Source of the DNA: Aliivibrio sp. S3MY1
GTDB taxonomy: Bacteria > Pseudomonadota > Gammaproteobacteria > Enterobacterales > Vibrionaceae
Reading direction: 5' to 3'
NCBI RefSeq assembly: GCF_028765575.1
Contig: NZ_JARACO010000022.1
Location: 1-55,644 of the forward strand
DNA: 55,644 bases
Part shown: positions 7,853-17,350 of the stretch, in pieces
Layout of the letters: each line of letters begins with the position of its first letter
How positions within the stretch are numbered: the stretch's first letter is position 1
The notes under the pieces: generated by a model
The model's input: only the letters and a program-made list of their open reading frames with translations
Databases searched by the model: none
What the model was told of the DNA's origin: nothing
Position numbers and translations under genes: made by a program

Positions 7853-8144
7853 CATCACAAGCTCACTCTGCGATAACTACTTGGTTTTAGTGTGTGACAA
7901 ACACTAAAGAAAACCCGTCTGTTGATGGTCAAACCATTCGTGAAGCCAACACGTAACAATACACACTCTTTTAATCTATTAGGGGGTATAAGTCTTGTAA
8001 GTACGTACAAACAGCAACATCCCTCAACGTGCAGTCTATTGGCAGTAGGCTAAAAAACAGCAAGCATCCCGAACAACTATATACAGTACCCAAGTATTTA
8101 TCGCTGAGTGAGTTTCTTCTCTTATCACATAAGGTAATAACACC
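7853..8144. other. Leader region of the transfer operon
   Basis: About 290 bp. A perfect 8-bp stem TTTAGTGT/ACACTAAA lies at 7886-7908 with a 7-nt loop and no T-run. A 42-codon frame starting near 7935 lacks a ribosome site and was not called. The main promoter of the virB/pil operon probably lies here, but no clear -35/-10 pair was assigned. Confidence 0.35.
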
Positions 8145-8729
8145 ATGCAATACGCCTTGTTCTTAATCGGTGAAAAAGAGCAGCACAGACCATTATTGGA
8201 TGCCGCTGAACTTCACGCCCTTAACGCGACGCTTTCAAACATCACAGAAAACGATAAAAATGAGTCTCAATTTGTGCAAAAACTGGTTTATGGCCGTTAC
8301 AAGCCTCAACCAGATTTTCATTTTCCACGCAGTGAAGTAAAGCGTCATATCAATAGTGCTATTGGTTTTTGTTTGGCTCACATCTCAAATACTCACGTCA
8401 CTTATTTAAGTATTGATGACATTAAAATAATCGACGTCAATTTAACCACCAGTTGTGGGCATTGCCCAACACCCCACAAATCCAATGACATTCCTTTTGC
8501 TGCCTTAATTTCTTGTCCTTCTGATTTTGAACTGAACAAGCGAGGGGCGGCAAAAACCGTGTTTTTGCGTTGTCATAATGTGGATATACAAACCGACCTA
8601 CTTAATCGTATGGGGCTGTTTGCCCTTATCTGTGAAGATCGCAGTTATTCATCGCCTGTCACTAAGGACAACTGGACATCACGTATCAATTACCGTCGTG
8701 CCACCAAAAAGGCACAAGAATTAAGATAA
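8145..8729 (+). CDS. Hypothetical protein, first gene of the transfer operon
   Basis: This 194-residue soluble protein contains CGHCPTPH (about residues 103-110), a possible metal-binding pair, and further Cys at CPSDF and RCHN. TAAGGTAATAACACC precedes the ATG. The next gene begins 9 bp later. Its place ahead of virB3 suggests a regulatory or assembly role in transfer, but no family is recognised. Confidence 0.6.
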   Translation: MQYALFLIGEKEQHRPLLDAAELHALNATLSNITENDKNESQFVQKLVYGRYKPQPDFHFPRSEVKRHINSAIGFCLAHISNTHVTYLSIDDIKIIDVNLTTSCGHCPTPHKSNDIPFAALISCPSDFELNKRGAAKTVFLRCHNVDIQTDLLNRMGLFALICEDRSYSSPVTKDNWTSRINYRRATKKAQELR

Positions 8730-8738
8730 GGATAGAAA

Positions 8739-8876
8739 ATGTCAAAGCAAATACCTATCGCCGAAGTGAAAAAATTACCAATCACTCGTTCATTTAAAAT
8801 TACAGATGTTCCAGAGATCCGATTGGTGCGATCTACATCGGCAAGGTTTGAGAATGCTTCAAATATTGTTGAGTAG
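8739..8876 (+). CDS. Small protein (45 residues) in the transfer operon
   Basis: The frame runs from ATG 8739 to TAG 8876 with a good AAGGA ribosome site seven bases upstream, and starts 9 bp after the previous stop. The product (MSKQIPIAEVKKLPITRSF at the start) is basic and without a membrane segment. The tight fit in an otherwise packed operon argues that it is real. Function unknown. Confidence 0.55.
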   Translation: MSKQIPIAEVKKLPITRSFKITDVPEIRLVRSTSARFENASNIVE

Positions 8877-8908
8877 CCAATTGTAAGCACTCAAAGACGT
8901 GACAATTT

Positions 8909-9259
8909 ATGACACCATCAAACCCAAAACTCAAGAACACCACTGTCCTTGATAAACATTCACTCATTATCGGCCTACCCGTTGAAATTCTGGCCATCAC
9001 CGCGCTCTTTAGTGTTTTTGGTGTTGGTTTGCTTATTTCATTGGGTGGGCTTTTTTGGGGCTTAATTCTAGGCTCGCTCTGGATAACCCTACTATTTATG
9101 CCCATGCGGGCATTGCACAAACACGATCCACAAGCATGGAAAGTCTGGATTAATACACTGCAACACGCCTCACTTTCCCCACAAACCATCATTAAAAAAG
9201 ACATCCGTATCATGCAAAAACACCGCGTGACGCCCTTTACTCTTTGGAGAAAAAAATGA
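8909..9259 (+). CDS. virB3: VirB3-like type IV secretion protein
   Basis: This 116-residue protein has one long hydrophobic hairpin (about residues 24-63). It is followed by a conserved-looking MPMRALHKHDPQAWKVW stretch typical of VirB3/TrbD. VirB3 is an inner-membrane part of the secretion channel that works with VirB4. Its stop overlaps the ATG of the next gene (ATGA), and virB4 lies two genes on, as expected of VirB operons. Confidence 0.7.
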   Translation: MTPSNPKLKNTTVLDKHSLIIGLPVEILAITALFSVFGVGLLISLGGLFWGLILGSLWITLLFMPMRALHKHDPQAWKVWINTLQHASLSPQTIIKKDIRIMQKHRVTPFTLWRKK

Positions 9260-9567
9260 AAACAACCCGTTCTATCCTTCCCCTGATTTTGTTATTCCCA
9301 ACCCTTGCTCATGCTCGCGTCTCTATTGGCTCAGGCGGGGGCGGCCCATTCAGTAAAGTCGCCGATTTCTTCCAAGAAATCGTTGATTTCCTTGGGGGCA
9401 CAGGCACTTTGTTCGTGGTCTTTGTTGCCATTTGTGCGGGTATTGGCCTTTGGGTCTTCATCCCAAAACAAGCGGGAACGGCCCTTGGTTGGATTTTTCG
9501 AGGCTGTATTGGTGCCATTGCGTTATTTAGCATGGGCACCGTCATTACTTGGCTACAAAGCTTCTAG
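9256..9567 (+). CDS. virB2: VirB2-like pilin precursor
   Basis: About 103 residues from the ATG at 9256, chosen because GGAG lies seven bases upstream. It has a signal peptide ending near AHA, a Gly-rich segment (SIGSGGGGP) and two long hydrophobic helices (about 45-70 and 80-100), the pattern of VirB2/TrbC major conjugative pilins. It would be exported, processed and polymerised into the conjugative pilus. The order virB3-virB2-virB4 is slightly unusual, since virB2 normally precedes virB3. Confidence 0.72.
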   Translation: MKTTRSILPLILLFPTLAHARVSIGSGGGGPFSKVADFFQEIVDFLGGTGTLFVVFVAICAGIGLWVFIPKQAGTALGWIFRGCIGAIALFSMGTVITWLQSF

Positions 9568-9579
9568 GAAAAGACTCTC

Positions 9580-12081
9580 ATGGCAGCATTAAATCAATTT
9601 ATACACACGTTTGCGGCCATGAACTCCGTGGCCATTACCGATACTGGCAGCGTGATTGGGGTGCTTGAGCTTTCAGGCGTTGAACCTGCAATGTTAAGCA
9701 ATGAAGACAAATCACTCATGACTCGCTTACTTCGCGGTCTTATTCAACGCTTACCGGTTCATGCCACCTTAACGCAATATTATTTTCATCAAAACAACGC
9801 TCATGTATCGCTATTACCAAGAAACAACCCACGAGCACAATTGGTCTCCACGCGCCGTGCTCACTTCTTAAGTCACACGCGAGACATGAACCGCTCTAAT
9901 TTATATTGGGCAATCGAAATCGCCCCATCAAGCGCCCTAAATTCAAAAAAGGGATTGATTGCCTCCTTTTTTCAAGCACTGGTTGATAAGAACCAACGCC
10001 AATTATTACGACTGGCTTTATCGCATCGTGAATGCAGTTTAATTGAAGAGCGTGAGTTTCTTGCTCAATGTGATGCACTCAACGACACATTAGATAAGCT
10101 GGTGTTGGGCTTGAGCTTTCGCTCTCTGACTAATACTCGATTGAATGACGGCTCGTTGTTCTTTTTACAAAAATCCTTAGTGCAACTTTCGCCACGTTAT
10201 TTACAAGAAAGCGCGGGAGCCCCTCGCTCTGATTGGGATAAATATCTGGCTACCGTTGAAGTAACCACCGTAATTGTAGAAGGGGTTCATTATCTTAAAA
10301 TTGGGGCCTCGCAGCCTGTGTATGCTCGCATTGCGAGCGTACAAGGGGTTGGAATGGAAACCGTACCAGAAAGCGCATGGGCCAGTGAATTAGCCCCTGT
10401 ATTAGAGAAGGGAAACTATCTTTTGTTTACCCGCTTTACCCCGTTTACCACTCGTGAAAAACACGCCATGGTATCGGCTCGTGAAGGTGAGCTCTATCGT
10501 TCACAAGTCGCCATTTCCGATTTAGTGTTAGGCACCGCCTCGGCGGGCGCGATTAAAGAAAAAATGAACGCCAACCCACGATTAAAAGAGACCTTGTCAG
10601 AGCTTGATACCATCGCGCACGATTCAGATAAATACGGCCTATTCAATTCATCCGTGGTTATTTTTGATACCAGTGTGGCTTTGGTTCGTGAGCGCGTTAA
10701 GCGATTAAATTCCGTGCTTGAGAACGCTGAATTTCACTTACTGTGGGAAAGTATCGGACTTGTTGGAGCCTATACACAATTGTTGCTCGGCGCCACATCA
10801 AAGGGGCTGCGCACCAGTACCATCAATACCACCCAAGCTGCTGCACTGTCTCTCTTTTATCGCTCAAATGAAGGCTTACCGCTGTGGGATTTTGGTCGAA
10901 AAAAAGAAGAAGCGCTTTACATTCTCGAAGGGGATGACGGGGTTCCGTTTCACTATACCCCGTTTGTCGGTGATAAATGTTTGGTCATTGGGGTTGGTCC
11001 AACGCGAAGCGGTAAAACCTTCTTAAAAAACTGCATCGCTACCCATTTTTCAAAACTCGGCGGCATGTATTGCGCCATGGACATAGACCAAGGCTCTGAG
11101 CCTGTGGCTCGGTTCTTCAAAGAAGATGGTGCCATTTTTCGATTAAGCGATACCCAAACCACCGAAGGATTTAATCCCTTCATGATGGCCACGGGCCCTG
11201 AAGATGACGCTTTTCGTCGTCACATGATGGGCCTTATTCGTTTGATGCTACAAGAGAATGATGCGGTTGAGTTGCAAACCTTAACCTCGGATGAGCAAGC
11301 GCAGCTTGACCACGCCATCTTAACCACCATGTCACAAGAAACGCCTGAATTGAAAAACTTCTCAGCCATGCTCGGACAATGCAGTCCATCAGTGCATAAG
11401 AAACTCGCGTATTTCAAGCGAGGCGGGTTATATGGCAACTTATTTGATAACGATGTAGATGCGATTGGGGTATTAGATAAGCCGTTTTCTGTCTACAACA
11501 CTGAAGGGGTCAAAGATTACCCAAAGCTCGCCACCTTAGTGAATACTGAATTATTTTTTAGGGCGGTTCGCTTATTTGAAAACCCACTCCATCGTGAGCG
11601 AGCGAAGTTTCTTGAAGTGGATGAGTGTCAATATGTTCTGTCACAAAAAGGGGCGGCTGAATTTTTGATTAAAAAAGCCAGAACGTGGTTTAAGCACGGG
11701 GGCGGAATGGGCTTTTGGACTCAATCCCCTAAACACTATTCAGCACTTGAGGAATGGTCAACGCTGCGAAGCGCCGCAACCACCTTCATTTTCATGAGCG
11801 ACAAGGAAATGGAAGAGCAAGAATATAAAGACGCCTTTCCGTTTTTGACTAGCCATGAATGCGACATCATCTTGAACCTCATCCCACGAAAACAAGCGTT
11901 CATCAAACAAATGGACATTGGTGTGGCCAAAATCGTCAATCTTCATGTAGAGCCTGAGCAATACGTTATTGCTACTTCAAGACCTCATGAAGCCGCTCTT
12001 GCACAACGTATCTACGGTGAAGAAAGTGACATTGATGTAGCTATCGATCGCATTGTGAATGAACTCGGATTAAGGAAATAA
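9580..12081 (+). CDS. virB4: VirB4 type IV secretion ATPase
   Basis: This 833-residue protein is of normal VirB4/TraB size. Walker A is GPTRSGKT at about residues 472-479 and Walker B is KFLEVDECQ at about residues 677-685. The N-terminal half is the VirB3-interacting/CagE-type region. VirB4 powers pilus assembly and substrate transfer at the inner membrane. Walker A has a T-R substitution in the loop but keeps GKT. It is followed by an unknown small gene after 1 bp. Confidence 0.92.
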   Translation: MAALNQFIHTFAAMNSVAITDTGSVIGVLELSGVEPAMLSNEDKSLMTRLLRGLIQRLPVHATLTQYYFHQNNAHVSLLPRNNPRAQLVSTRRAHFLSHTRDMNRSNLYWAIEIAPSSALNSKKGLIASFFQALVDKNQRQLLRLALSHRECSLIEEREFLAQCDALNDTLDKLVLGLSFRSLTNTRLNDGSLFFLQKSLVQLSPRYLQESAGAPRSDWDKYLATVEVTTVIVEGVHYLKIGASQPVYARIASVQGVGMETVPESAWASELAPVLEKGNYLLFTRFTPFTTREKHAMVSAREGELYRSQVAISDLVLGTASAGAIKEKMNANPRLKETLSELDTIAHDSDKYGLFNSSVVIFDTSVALVRERVKRLNSVLENAEFHLLWESIGLVGAYTQLLLGATSKGLRTSTINTTQAAALSLFYRSNEGLPLWDFGRKKEEALYILEGDDGVPFHYTPFVGDKCLVIGVGPTRSGKTFLKNCIATHFSKLGGMYCAMDIDQGSEPVARFFKEDGAIFRLSDTQTTEGFNPFMMATGPEDDAFRRHMMGLIRLMLQENDAVELQTLTSDEQAQLDHAILTTMSQETPELKNFSAMLGQCSPSVHKKLAYFKRGGLYGNLFDNDVDAIGVLDKPFSVYNTEGVKDYPKLATLVNTELFFRAVRLFENPLHRERAKFLEVDECQYVLSQKGAAEFLIKKARTWFKHGGGMGFWTQSPKHYSALEEWSTLRSAATTFIFMSDKEMEEQEYKDAFPFLTSHECDIILNLIPRKQAFIKQMDIGVAKIVNLHVEPEQYVIATSRPHEAALAQRIYGEESDIDVAIDRIVNELGLRK

Positions 12082-12334
12082 CATGATAAAAAAAACACTG
12101 TGCATGATATTACTTATCACCACACTCCCGACTCATTCCGTCGTTTTAACGCCGATGGCAATATCTATATTAGTAACACTTTCTGACTATCAAAAAGCTT
12201 TGTATTTGCAATGTGCCAGTAAGACAGAAATGACCGCTGAAGAAATCATCACCTGTGAAAAGCTAAAAAAGGAAGTGTCATTACTCCAAATAAAACTCAG
12301 TCCTTTACCTAGATCGGATTAAGGAAATAGCATG
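12065..12334. repeat. 21-bp direct repeat bracketing the 79-residue gene
   Basis: Copies at 12065-12085 and 12314-12334 start TCGGATTAAGGAAATA and end with CATG, differing at one base. They carry the stop codon of the upstream gene, the ribosome site and the ATG of the downstream gene, but in different frames. This suggests that the small gene was added by a duplication of the intergenic join. Confidence 0.55.
12083..12322 (+). CDS. Small exported protein in the virB operon
   Basis: This 79-residue protein has an N-terminal hydrophobic stretch that reads as a signal peptide (cleavage near THS). The mature part holds two Cys (LQCASK and ITCEK) that could form a disulphide. It has no lipobox. 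It sits between virB4 and virB5 and is bracketed by the 21-bp repeat. I recognise no family; it could be a periplasmic helper or an entry-exclusion factor. Confidence 0.6.
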   Translation: MIKKTLCMILLITTLPTHSVVLTPMAISILVTLSDYQKALYLQCASKTEMTAEEIITCEKLKKEVSLLQIKLSPLPRSD

Positions 12335-13132
12335 AACTTTTATACGACAAAGAAAAAAGTCCTGGTATTAATAATAAGCGGCTGCTTATCCTTTAAGGCC
12401 GTTGGCTCTGGCTTTCCCGTGGTTGATATTGCGGGATTAGTTCAAGCGGTAACTCAATACAGTCAACTCATTCAAGAATACGAGCAAATTCTTAAGCAAA
12501 CAGGACTTAACACTGACCAACTGCTTACGGCCATTGACCAATACACCCAAACCTTAAGGGAGTATCAAGTTCTGCTCAATCAAGTGGAATCACTAAAAAA
12601 TAAACTTGATAGAAAAGATTACATGGCCATCAGTCGAGACATGAACCGCTTGTATGAAAACCATTTGTTAGATACGGAGGTTCCTCAGACATTGGAATTA
12701 TCTCGCCGTCAGGCGGATTTTGGTACTCGTGATGACATGAATACCTTAGCAACGGATGCACTCAGTTACGTTCCGCAAGATTTAAGCTATTCGTATAACT
12801 TAGCCAATAACGCGAATAATGAATCCAAAGAGCGAGAATATTATCGGGAGCTAAATAAACAAAGTCGTGCCGACATCGACCATCTGGATGAGCAACGATT
12901 GAGCTTAGGCTCTCAAAGTGAGTTAGCGACCTTGCAATTGATTGTTGAGCAAAACCAAATATTGATTGACCAAATCGCGATAAGCAATGAAATGAAACTG
13001 GCTTCCATGAGCTCCAGCAATATGGCCAATCAATCCGCTCAAATTGAATTACGCTCAAAGCTCAAACGCCTAGAGCGAATGAAAAGAGCCAAAGAGCAAG
13101 GCATTATCATTGATGAAAGGCCATTGCGATGA
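12332..13132 (+). CDS. virB5: VirB5/TrbJ-like protein
   Basis: This 266-residue protein has a signal peptide and then a long helical, Gln-rich body (VVDIAGLVQAVTQYSQL, QYTQTLREYQ). This is typical of VirB5/TrbJ minor pilus-tip proteins that contact the recipient cell. It lies between virB4 and virB6 as expected, and its end overlaps the next start by 4 bp. Confidence 0.72.
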   Translation: MNFYTTKKKVLVLIISGCLSFKAVGSGFPVVDIAGLVQAVTQYSQLIQEYEQILKQTGLNTDQLLTAIDQYTQTLREYQVLLNQVESLKNKLDRKDYMAISRDMNRLYENHLLDTEVPQTLELSRRQADFGTRDDMNTLATDALSYVPQDLSYSYNLANNANNESKEREYYRELNKQSRADIDHLDEQRLSLGSQSELATLQLIVEQNQILIDQIAISNEMKLASMSSSNMANQSAQIELRSKLKRLERMKRAKEQGIIIDERPLR

Positions 13133-14040
13133 GTGCAAGTAATACGTTTAGAGACGTATTTTCACAGTCGATCACTCGATTTGTAGACATGCTGATTAAT
13201 AACGGGGATATTTCTTGGTTTGCTACCGCAATTTTAGTGGTGTTGTTTGTCATTCTTTATTTTACCGAAGTCGCAAAATACATGTTAATCGGCATCGATA
13301 AAGAAAGTATCATCCAATCCACGCTCATGGTTTTTGCAACCTTGCTTATCATCGCAAGCTACCAACTCTTGTTTGATAATTTGCATGTTCTTTTTGATGA
13401 AATTGGACTCTCTATTCAAGAAGCGGCGACGGGAAAACGAGATCCCTTTTATCTTTTTAATTGGGTTACGTATTCACTCACCACCATGTATAACGAAGAC
13501 GTTTCCTTTTGGAGTATGCCCGTTGGAGACGTCATTTATGCGGGACTCTGGTATCTTGTGGCCATTGCTTTGCAATTGGTCATGTTCCTTATTAGCTCAT
13601 GGGCGGTTTGGACATTATCGTTAGCAAAAATACTCGGTGTTCTGTTCATTCCATTACTTATTCACCCCTCGACTCGCAACCTATTTGATGGTTGGTTCAA
13701 GTTTACCCTTGGCAGTTTGATGTTATTAATTGTATTAAGAGCAACAGGTGCCATTTCAGCCTTAGCCATTCAAGCCCAATTCCAATCCATCGGATTAATG
13801 GTGTGTGGTGACGCATTGAACTTCTCATCTTGTAATGGCGTTGATAGATTGCAAAACACCACCATGATGGGGGCTGATTTCATTGATTTAATCGTCACAG
13901 GTCTCATGGCTATTTTATTAATTGGATCGTCAATTGGACTCACCGCTGCACTGGTGGGTGGTATAGAATCACCAAGTCGAGCCGCCTCTTCTGGTGCGTC
14001 TAAAGCCGCATCAGTGATTGGTAAAAACTTTTTAAAATAA
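13129..14040 (+). CDS. virB6: VirB6/TrbL-like inner-membrane protein
   Basis: This 303-residue protein has at least five strongly hydrophobic segments (near residues 27-47, 58-80, 135-160, 165-185 and 250-275). It also has the conserved-type central part with Trp residues (SWAVWTLSLAKILGVLF). This is the VirB6 pattern, the polytopic base of the secretion channel. Its Ser/Ala-rich tail is typical of the family. Confidence 0.78.
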   Translation: MSASNTFRDVFSQSITRFVDMLINNGDISWFATAILVVLFVILYFTEVAKYMLIGIDKESIIQSTLMVFATLLIIASYQLLFDNLHVLFDEIGLSIQEAATGKRDPFYLFNWVTYSLTTMYNEDVSFWSMPVGDVIYAGLWYLVAIALQLVMFLISSWAVWTLSLAKILGVLFIPLLIHPSTRNLFDGWFKFTLGSLMLLIVLRATGAISALAIQAQFQSIGLMVCGDALNFSSCNGVDRLQNTTMMGADFIDLIVTGLMAILLIGSSIGLTAALVGGIESPSRAASSGASKAASVIGKNFLK

Positions 14041-14049
14041 GGAAACAAC

Positions 14050-14433
14050 ATGCTTAATAACATCAACAAAAAAGAGCTTTTGACCACGGTCTTACAACTA
14101 ATCGGGCTCGCGGTGACTATTCTCATCATCATGATGATTGGCCAGCTCTCTCAATTAACTCAAAGTCACTCGGATATGTATTTGCACACTCACGATGGTT
14201 GGAAAAACGCAGCCCCTGAAAATGCGGCGCTGATTGTTGCATATCGTGAGGAATGCATTGATAAAAACAAAGCCTCTAAGCAACCGCTTGTTGATAAAGA
14301 AGCCGAAGTAAATTGTGCCAAGAAAATGGGCGTCTACCCGCTGTATCGTCAACTGCAAGAGCACCCAACATTAAACGCGCAATGGCCATTGAAACTCTTT
14401 ATTAATGACATCACCGTCACCAATGCTATCTAG
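14050..14433 (+). CDS. Inner-membrane-anchored protein at the virB7 position
   Basis: This 127-residue protein has one N-terminal membrane helix (about residues 12-33) and a soluble periplasmic domain with two Cys (YREECID and VNCAKK). It has no lipobox, so it is not a typical VirB7 lipoprotein, although it lies between virB6 and virB8 where virB7 normally sits. Function unknown; a periplasmic part of the secretion complex is likely. Confidence 0.6.
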   Translation: MLNNINKKELLTTVLQLIGLAVTILIIMMIGQLSQLTQSHSDMYLHTHDGWKNAAPENAALIVAYREECIDKNKASKQPLVDKEAEVNCAKKMGVYPLYRQLQEHPTLNAQWPLKLFINDITVTNAI

Positions 14434-14442
14434 GAGTATGTT

Positions 14443-15171
14443 ATGCCATCCAGTATCGTCATTGATACGCCATCGGGGGCTGAAGCCCTCGATAATGAGC
14501 TAAAGCAACGCGCCGCCCTTCGCGCTGAACGCAATCGATGGTTCGCCATCTGTTTATCCTTAGTGGTCGTGGTCTTTTTCTCCCTTGCCTTTGCGTGGTT
14601 TGCCTTTTTAAAGGCAAACAACAACAAAGAAATTGTTTATGTCAAACTCGCCCCCAACGGCTCATGGTCCGTTGTGGATTACCAGCCCCAAGATGCACAG
14701 CTCTACTTTAAAACCACCATCGACAGCCTCCTTTCTCGCTACACCAGCCTACGTTATCAAGTCAATCCAAGCACCATCGCCACCGATTGGGGCGACGCCA
14801 GTCTCCTTATGGGGGCGGATTTGCGTGATGACTTTGTTTCCCCTCGCGGATTTAATGCCAAAGAGAAAGCGGCCAAGATAGTCACCAGTCGAGATAAAGT
14901 TACGATTGAGTTTCGTAACATCGAGCACTACGACCAAATCAATGCCACCAGCGCCGATGGCATTGAGAACAACGTGATACGCAGCAACGTGTATTTCACT
15001 CGCACGTCTAAAACTATGGGCCGAACCACGCCCCCTGAAAAATTGGTATTAAGTCTTCAATGGCAACTCATGGATAAAGTTGAGTTAGCCGAGCAAAGCA
15101 TGGATTTTTTACGTATCAACCCGATAGGTATTCAAGTCCTCTCTCAACAACTCAACATCGAGCGTGAGTAA
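14443..15171 (+). CDS. virB8: VirB8 type IV secretion protein
   Basis: This 242-residue protein has a short cytoplasmic N-terminus, one membrane helix (about residues 33-57) and a periplasmic NTF2-like domain. This is the VirB8/TrbF layout. VirB8 nucleates assembly of the channel and contacts VirB9 and VirB10, which are encoded next. Confidence 0.85.
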   Translation: MPSSIVIDTPSGAEALDNELKQRAALRAERNRWFAICLSLVVVVFFSLAFAWFAFLKANNNKEIVYVKLAPNGSWSVVDYQPQDAQLYFKTTIDSLLSRYTSLRYQVNPSTIATDWGDASLLMGADLRDDFVSPRGFNAKEKAAKIVTSRDKVTIEFRNIEHYDQINATSADGIENNVIRSNVYFTRTSKTMGRTTPPEKLVLSLQWQLMDKVELAEQSMDFLRINPIGIQVLSQQLNIERE

Positions 15172-15176
15172 CCCTT

Positions 15177-16028
15177 ATGAAAACACTGGTCTTCGTCGCC
15201 CTGCTTGGGGTAACGAGCGTTAGCGTGCAAGCCGCTACCTGTAAACAATTACGATTCTCTGAAAACGACATTATCACGGTACGCTCTGCCATCGGCATGG
15301 GCACCCGTATTCAACTCCCCGCCAATTTAATTTCTGAGCCTGCAACCTCCAACAACCATTTATGGGATGTAGAGGGCATTGTTGGCACCAATCAGATTGT
15401 GCTTAAACCCAACTCAAGCCTAAAGGAAGGCGAAAACACCATGATTTACGTCTTCACCGACGATGGACGTGTGATTGACATTAACGCCTCCAGAGTGGCA
15501 GTAAAAGCAAATCAGCCTTGTGTAGTACTCGACCCAAGCCCTGCCTTTTTCAGTAAAGACACAAAAATGGCCATTCGTGGGTTTGCACAACAACCGCAGC
15601 TTGGTGTGAACGCCCGCTCTGAAAGTGACATTGCTCGTATCGACCAATTAGAAAAGCAGTTGGACATTGCAAAGCAAACCAACGAGCTAGAGCGTAAACA
15701 AGCCATCATCAGCGCGTTAAAAAAATACCGTTATCGTATTTATACCCGCTATCAATGGGATGAAGGCAAAGAGTTTGTCGGACGCAACACCATTTCGGAT
15801 GTGTACGACGATGGCCAATTTACCTACATTCGCCTTGCTAATCCAAACCGTGGCATTTTAAGCGTTGAAACCATGATAGGTGGAAAGAACGCCATAGCCC
15901 CAACGGATTACGTCGATGAATACGCCATGTATAAAGTCACGGGCATTTACCCACAATTCACGCTGCGCGTGGATGAGGTCACTCTCAAGATTAATCGCAT
16001 GGATAACCAAACCAAAGGGAATCTGTGA
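15177..16028 (+). CDS. virB9: VirB9 outer-membrane core complex protein
   Basis: This 283-residue protein has a signal peptide ending near VQAA. An N-terminal beta-rich domain contains ITVRSAIGMGTRIQLP. A C-terminal domain has YRIYTRYQWDEGKEFVGRNTISDVYDDGQFTYIRL, shown here only as YRIYTRYQW, then VYDDGQFTYIRL, the CagX/VirB9 signature. VirB9 forms the outer ring with VirB7 and VirB10. Its stop overlaps the virB10 start. Confidence 0.87.
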   Translation: MKTLVFVALLGVTSVSVQAATCKQLRFSENDIITVRSAIGMGTRIQLPANLISEPATSNNHLWDVEGIVGTNQIVLKPNSSLKEGENTMIYVFTDDGRVIDINASRVAVKANQPCVVLDPSPAFFSKDTKMAIRGFAQQPQLGVNARSESDIARIDQLEKQLDIAKQTNELERKQAIISALKKYRYRIYTRYQWDEGKEFVGRNTISDVYDDGQFTYIRLANPNRGILSVETMIGGKNAIAPTDYVDEYAMYKVTGIYPQFTLRVDEVTLKINRMDNQTKGNL

Positions 16029-17350
16029 TGAGTGAAGAAAAAGAACTGGTACGAACTCAAGAGCTTGAGAATGAGCCGATTGAAACCCAAGCCGATTATA
16101 AAAAAATGGGCATTACCCTCGGGGCCGTGGTGTTTGGGGTGTTATTTACTTTGTTTGGGCTCAACTTTGCGGCGGATAAAAGCCGCAAAAATAATGAAGT
16201 GAATGAGCCCGCGCCCAGCAAGCAAACAACCACGGTGACATCCGCGTCTTCCTTTGAAGATGAAGTGTTTAAAACCGTAGGCAACAAACGCAATCCCGCG
16301 CAAGAATCTACCGATATAGTGGGTTCAGCCTCTATTCCAAATTATCGACAACAAGAAGGGGGCAATTCACTGACCTCCATGCTTGGTCCTGATTTAGTCG
16401 AGCAAGAAAAAGGAAAACATGACGCACTAGAAATGAAGCGGGCCTTACTCTCTAGTCGCTCCGCATGGGGATTGAAAAGCCCCGTCATTGAAAGCTCAGT
16501 GGCGACAGGAAGCACGCGAAGGCCGATACCCAACGCTTCACCGCCATCGGATGATAGGTTATCAAGTGACGACCAGCGTCTTATGATAGCCAATCGATTA
16601 AAAGAAGCCGAAGCCCTAAAACAACGAATACTTCAAGGAGACACCAGCTCACTGGACAACAGTCAAAACCTAACGACTCAACTCAATACCCTTGAGGCGA
16701 GTTTTTCACCGCCACCAACCAACATCGTTGGGTTTACCAAAGAAAATACCTACAACGCCTCAACAGAGGGCTTGCTCAAACTCCCGATAGGCACACTCAT
16801 TCCCGCCATCACCGCCATGAAAACCAACAGCGATTACTCAGGCTCGTTCAAAGCCACCGTATCTCAAGATGTGTTTGATTTAAGTGGGGAATACGTTCTG
16901 GTGCCACGCGGCGCTCAGGTGATTTTAAAATCCGTCTCTATCAGCAATGTCAACGAGCCCATCAGCAGTCGCATGGGCATTACGGTGCCATGGATAGTAT
17001 TGCCTAACGGCAACAAGATTGATTTAAGTAAATCCTCTGGCATGGACAGAGAAGGCATTAACGCTCTTGGGGACATGGTTGATAGGCATTTAATGGCGCA
17101 ATTCTTTGGGGTTGCGGCTTACGCGCTTGTGGCCACAGAAACCAGTCGTGCTGGCACCAGTAGCGACAGCGATTCCAGTTACGCTGGGGATGTGGGTGAA
17201 GGACTTCGCTCTCAAGCTGCTCCCCTTGCTCAAAAATACTTATCCCTTACCCCAACCATTACCCTACGGGCAGGGCAAAGTATGAACATCATGATTGAGG
17301 ATGAGATATTTCTCTCACCTTGGCGCAATATTTACGAGGATTATTTATGA
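16028..17350 (+). CDS. virB10: VirB10/TrbI type IV secretion protein
   Basis: About 440 residues. A cytoplasmic tail is followed by one membrane helix (about residues 28-48), a long Ser/Pro-rich linker, and the C-terminal TrbI domain with LLKLPIGTLIPAI, YVLVPRGAQVI and RAGQSMNIMI. VirB10 spans both membranes and senses ATP use at the channel base. ATG 16028 was chosen over the GTG at 16025. The stop overlaps the pilL start (ATGA), joining the secretion and pilus gene sets in one operon. Confidence 0.88.
   Translation: MSEEKELVRTQELENEPIETQADYKKMGITLGAVVFGVLFTLFGLNFAADKSRKNNEVNEPAPSKQTTTVTSASSFEDEVFKTVGNKRNPAQESTDIVGSASIPNYRQQEGGNSLTSMLGPDLVEQEKGKHDALEMKRALLSSRSAWGLKSPVIESSVATGSTRRPIPNASPPSDDRLSSDDQRLMIANRLKEAEALKQRILQGDTSSLDNSQNLTTQLNTLEASFSPPPTNIVGFTKENTYNASTEGLLKLPIGTLIPAITAMKTNSDYSGSFKATVSQDVFDLSGEYVLVPRGAQVILKSVSISNVNEPISSRMGITVPWIVLPNGNKIDLSKSSGMDREGINALGDMVDRHLMAQFFGVAAYALVATETSRAGTSSDSDSSYAGDVGEGLRSQAAPLAQKYLSLTPTITLRAGQSMNIMIEDEIFLSPWRNIYEDYL

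Noticed and set aside
7935-8060. About 42-codon plus-strand frame in the transfer-operon leader
   Set aside because: No ribosome site, unremarkable composition; more likely leader sequence.
14050-14433. VirB7 lipoprotein
   Set aside because: Position fits, but there is no lipobox and it is much longer than VirB7.
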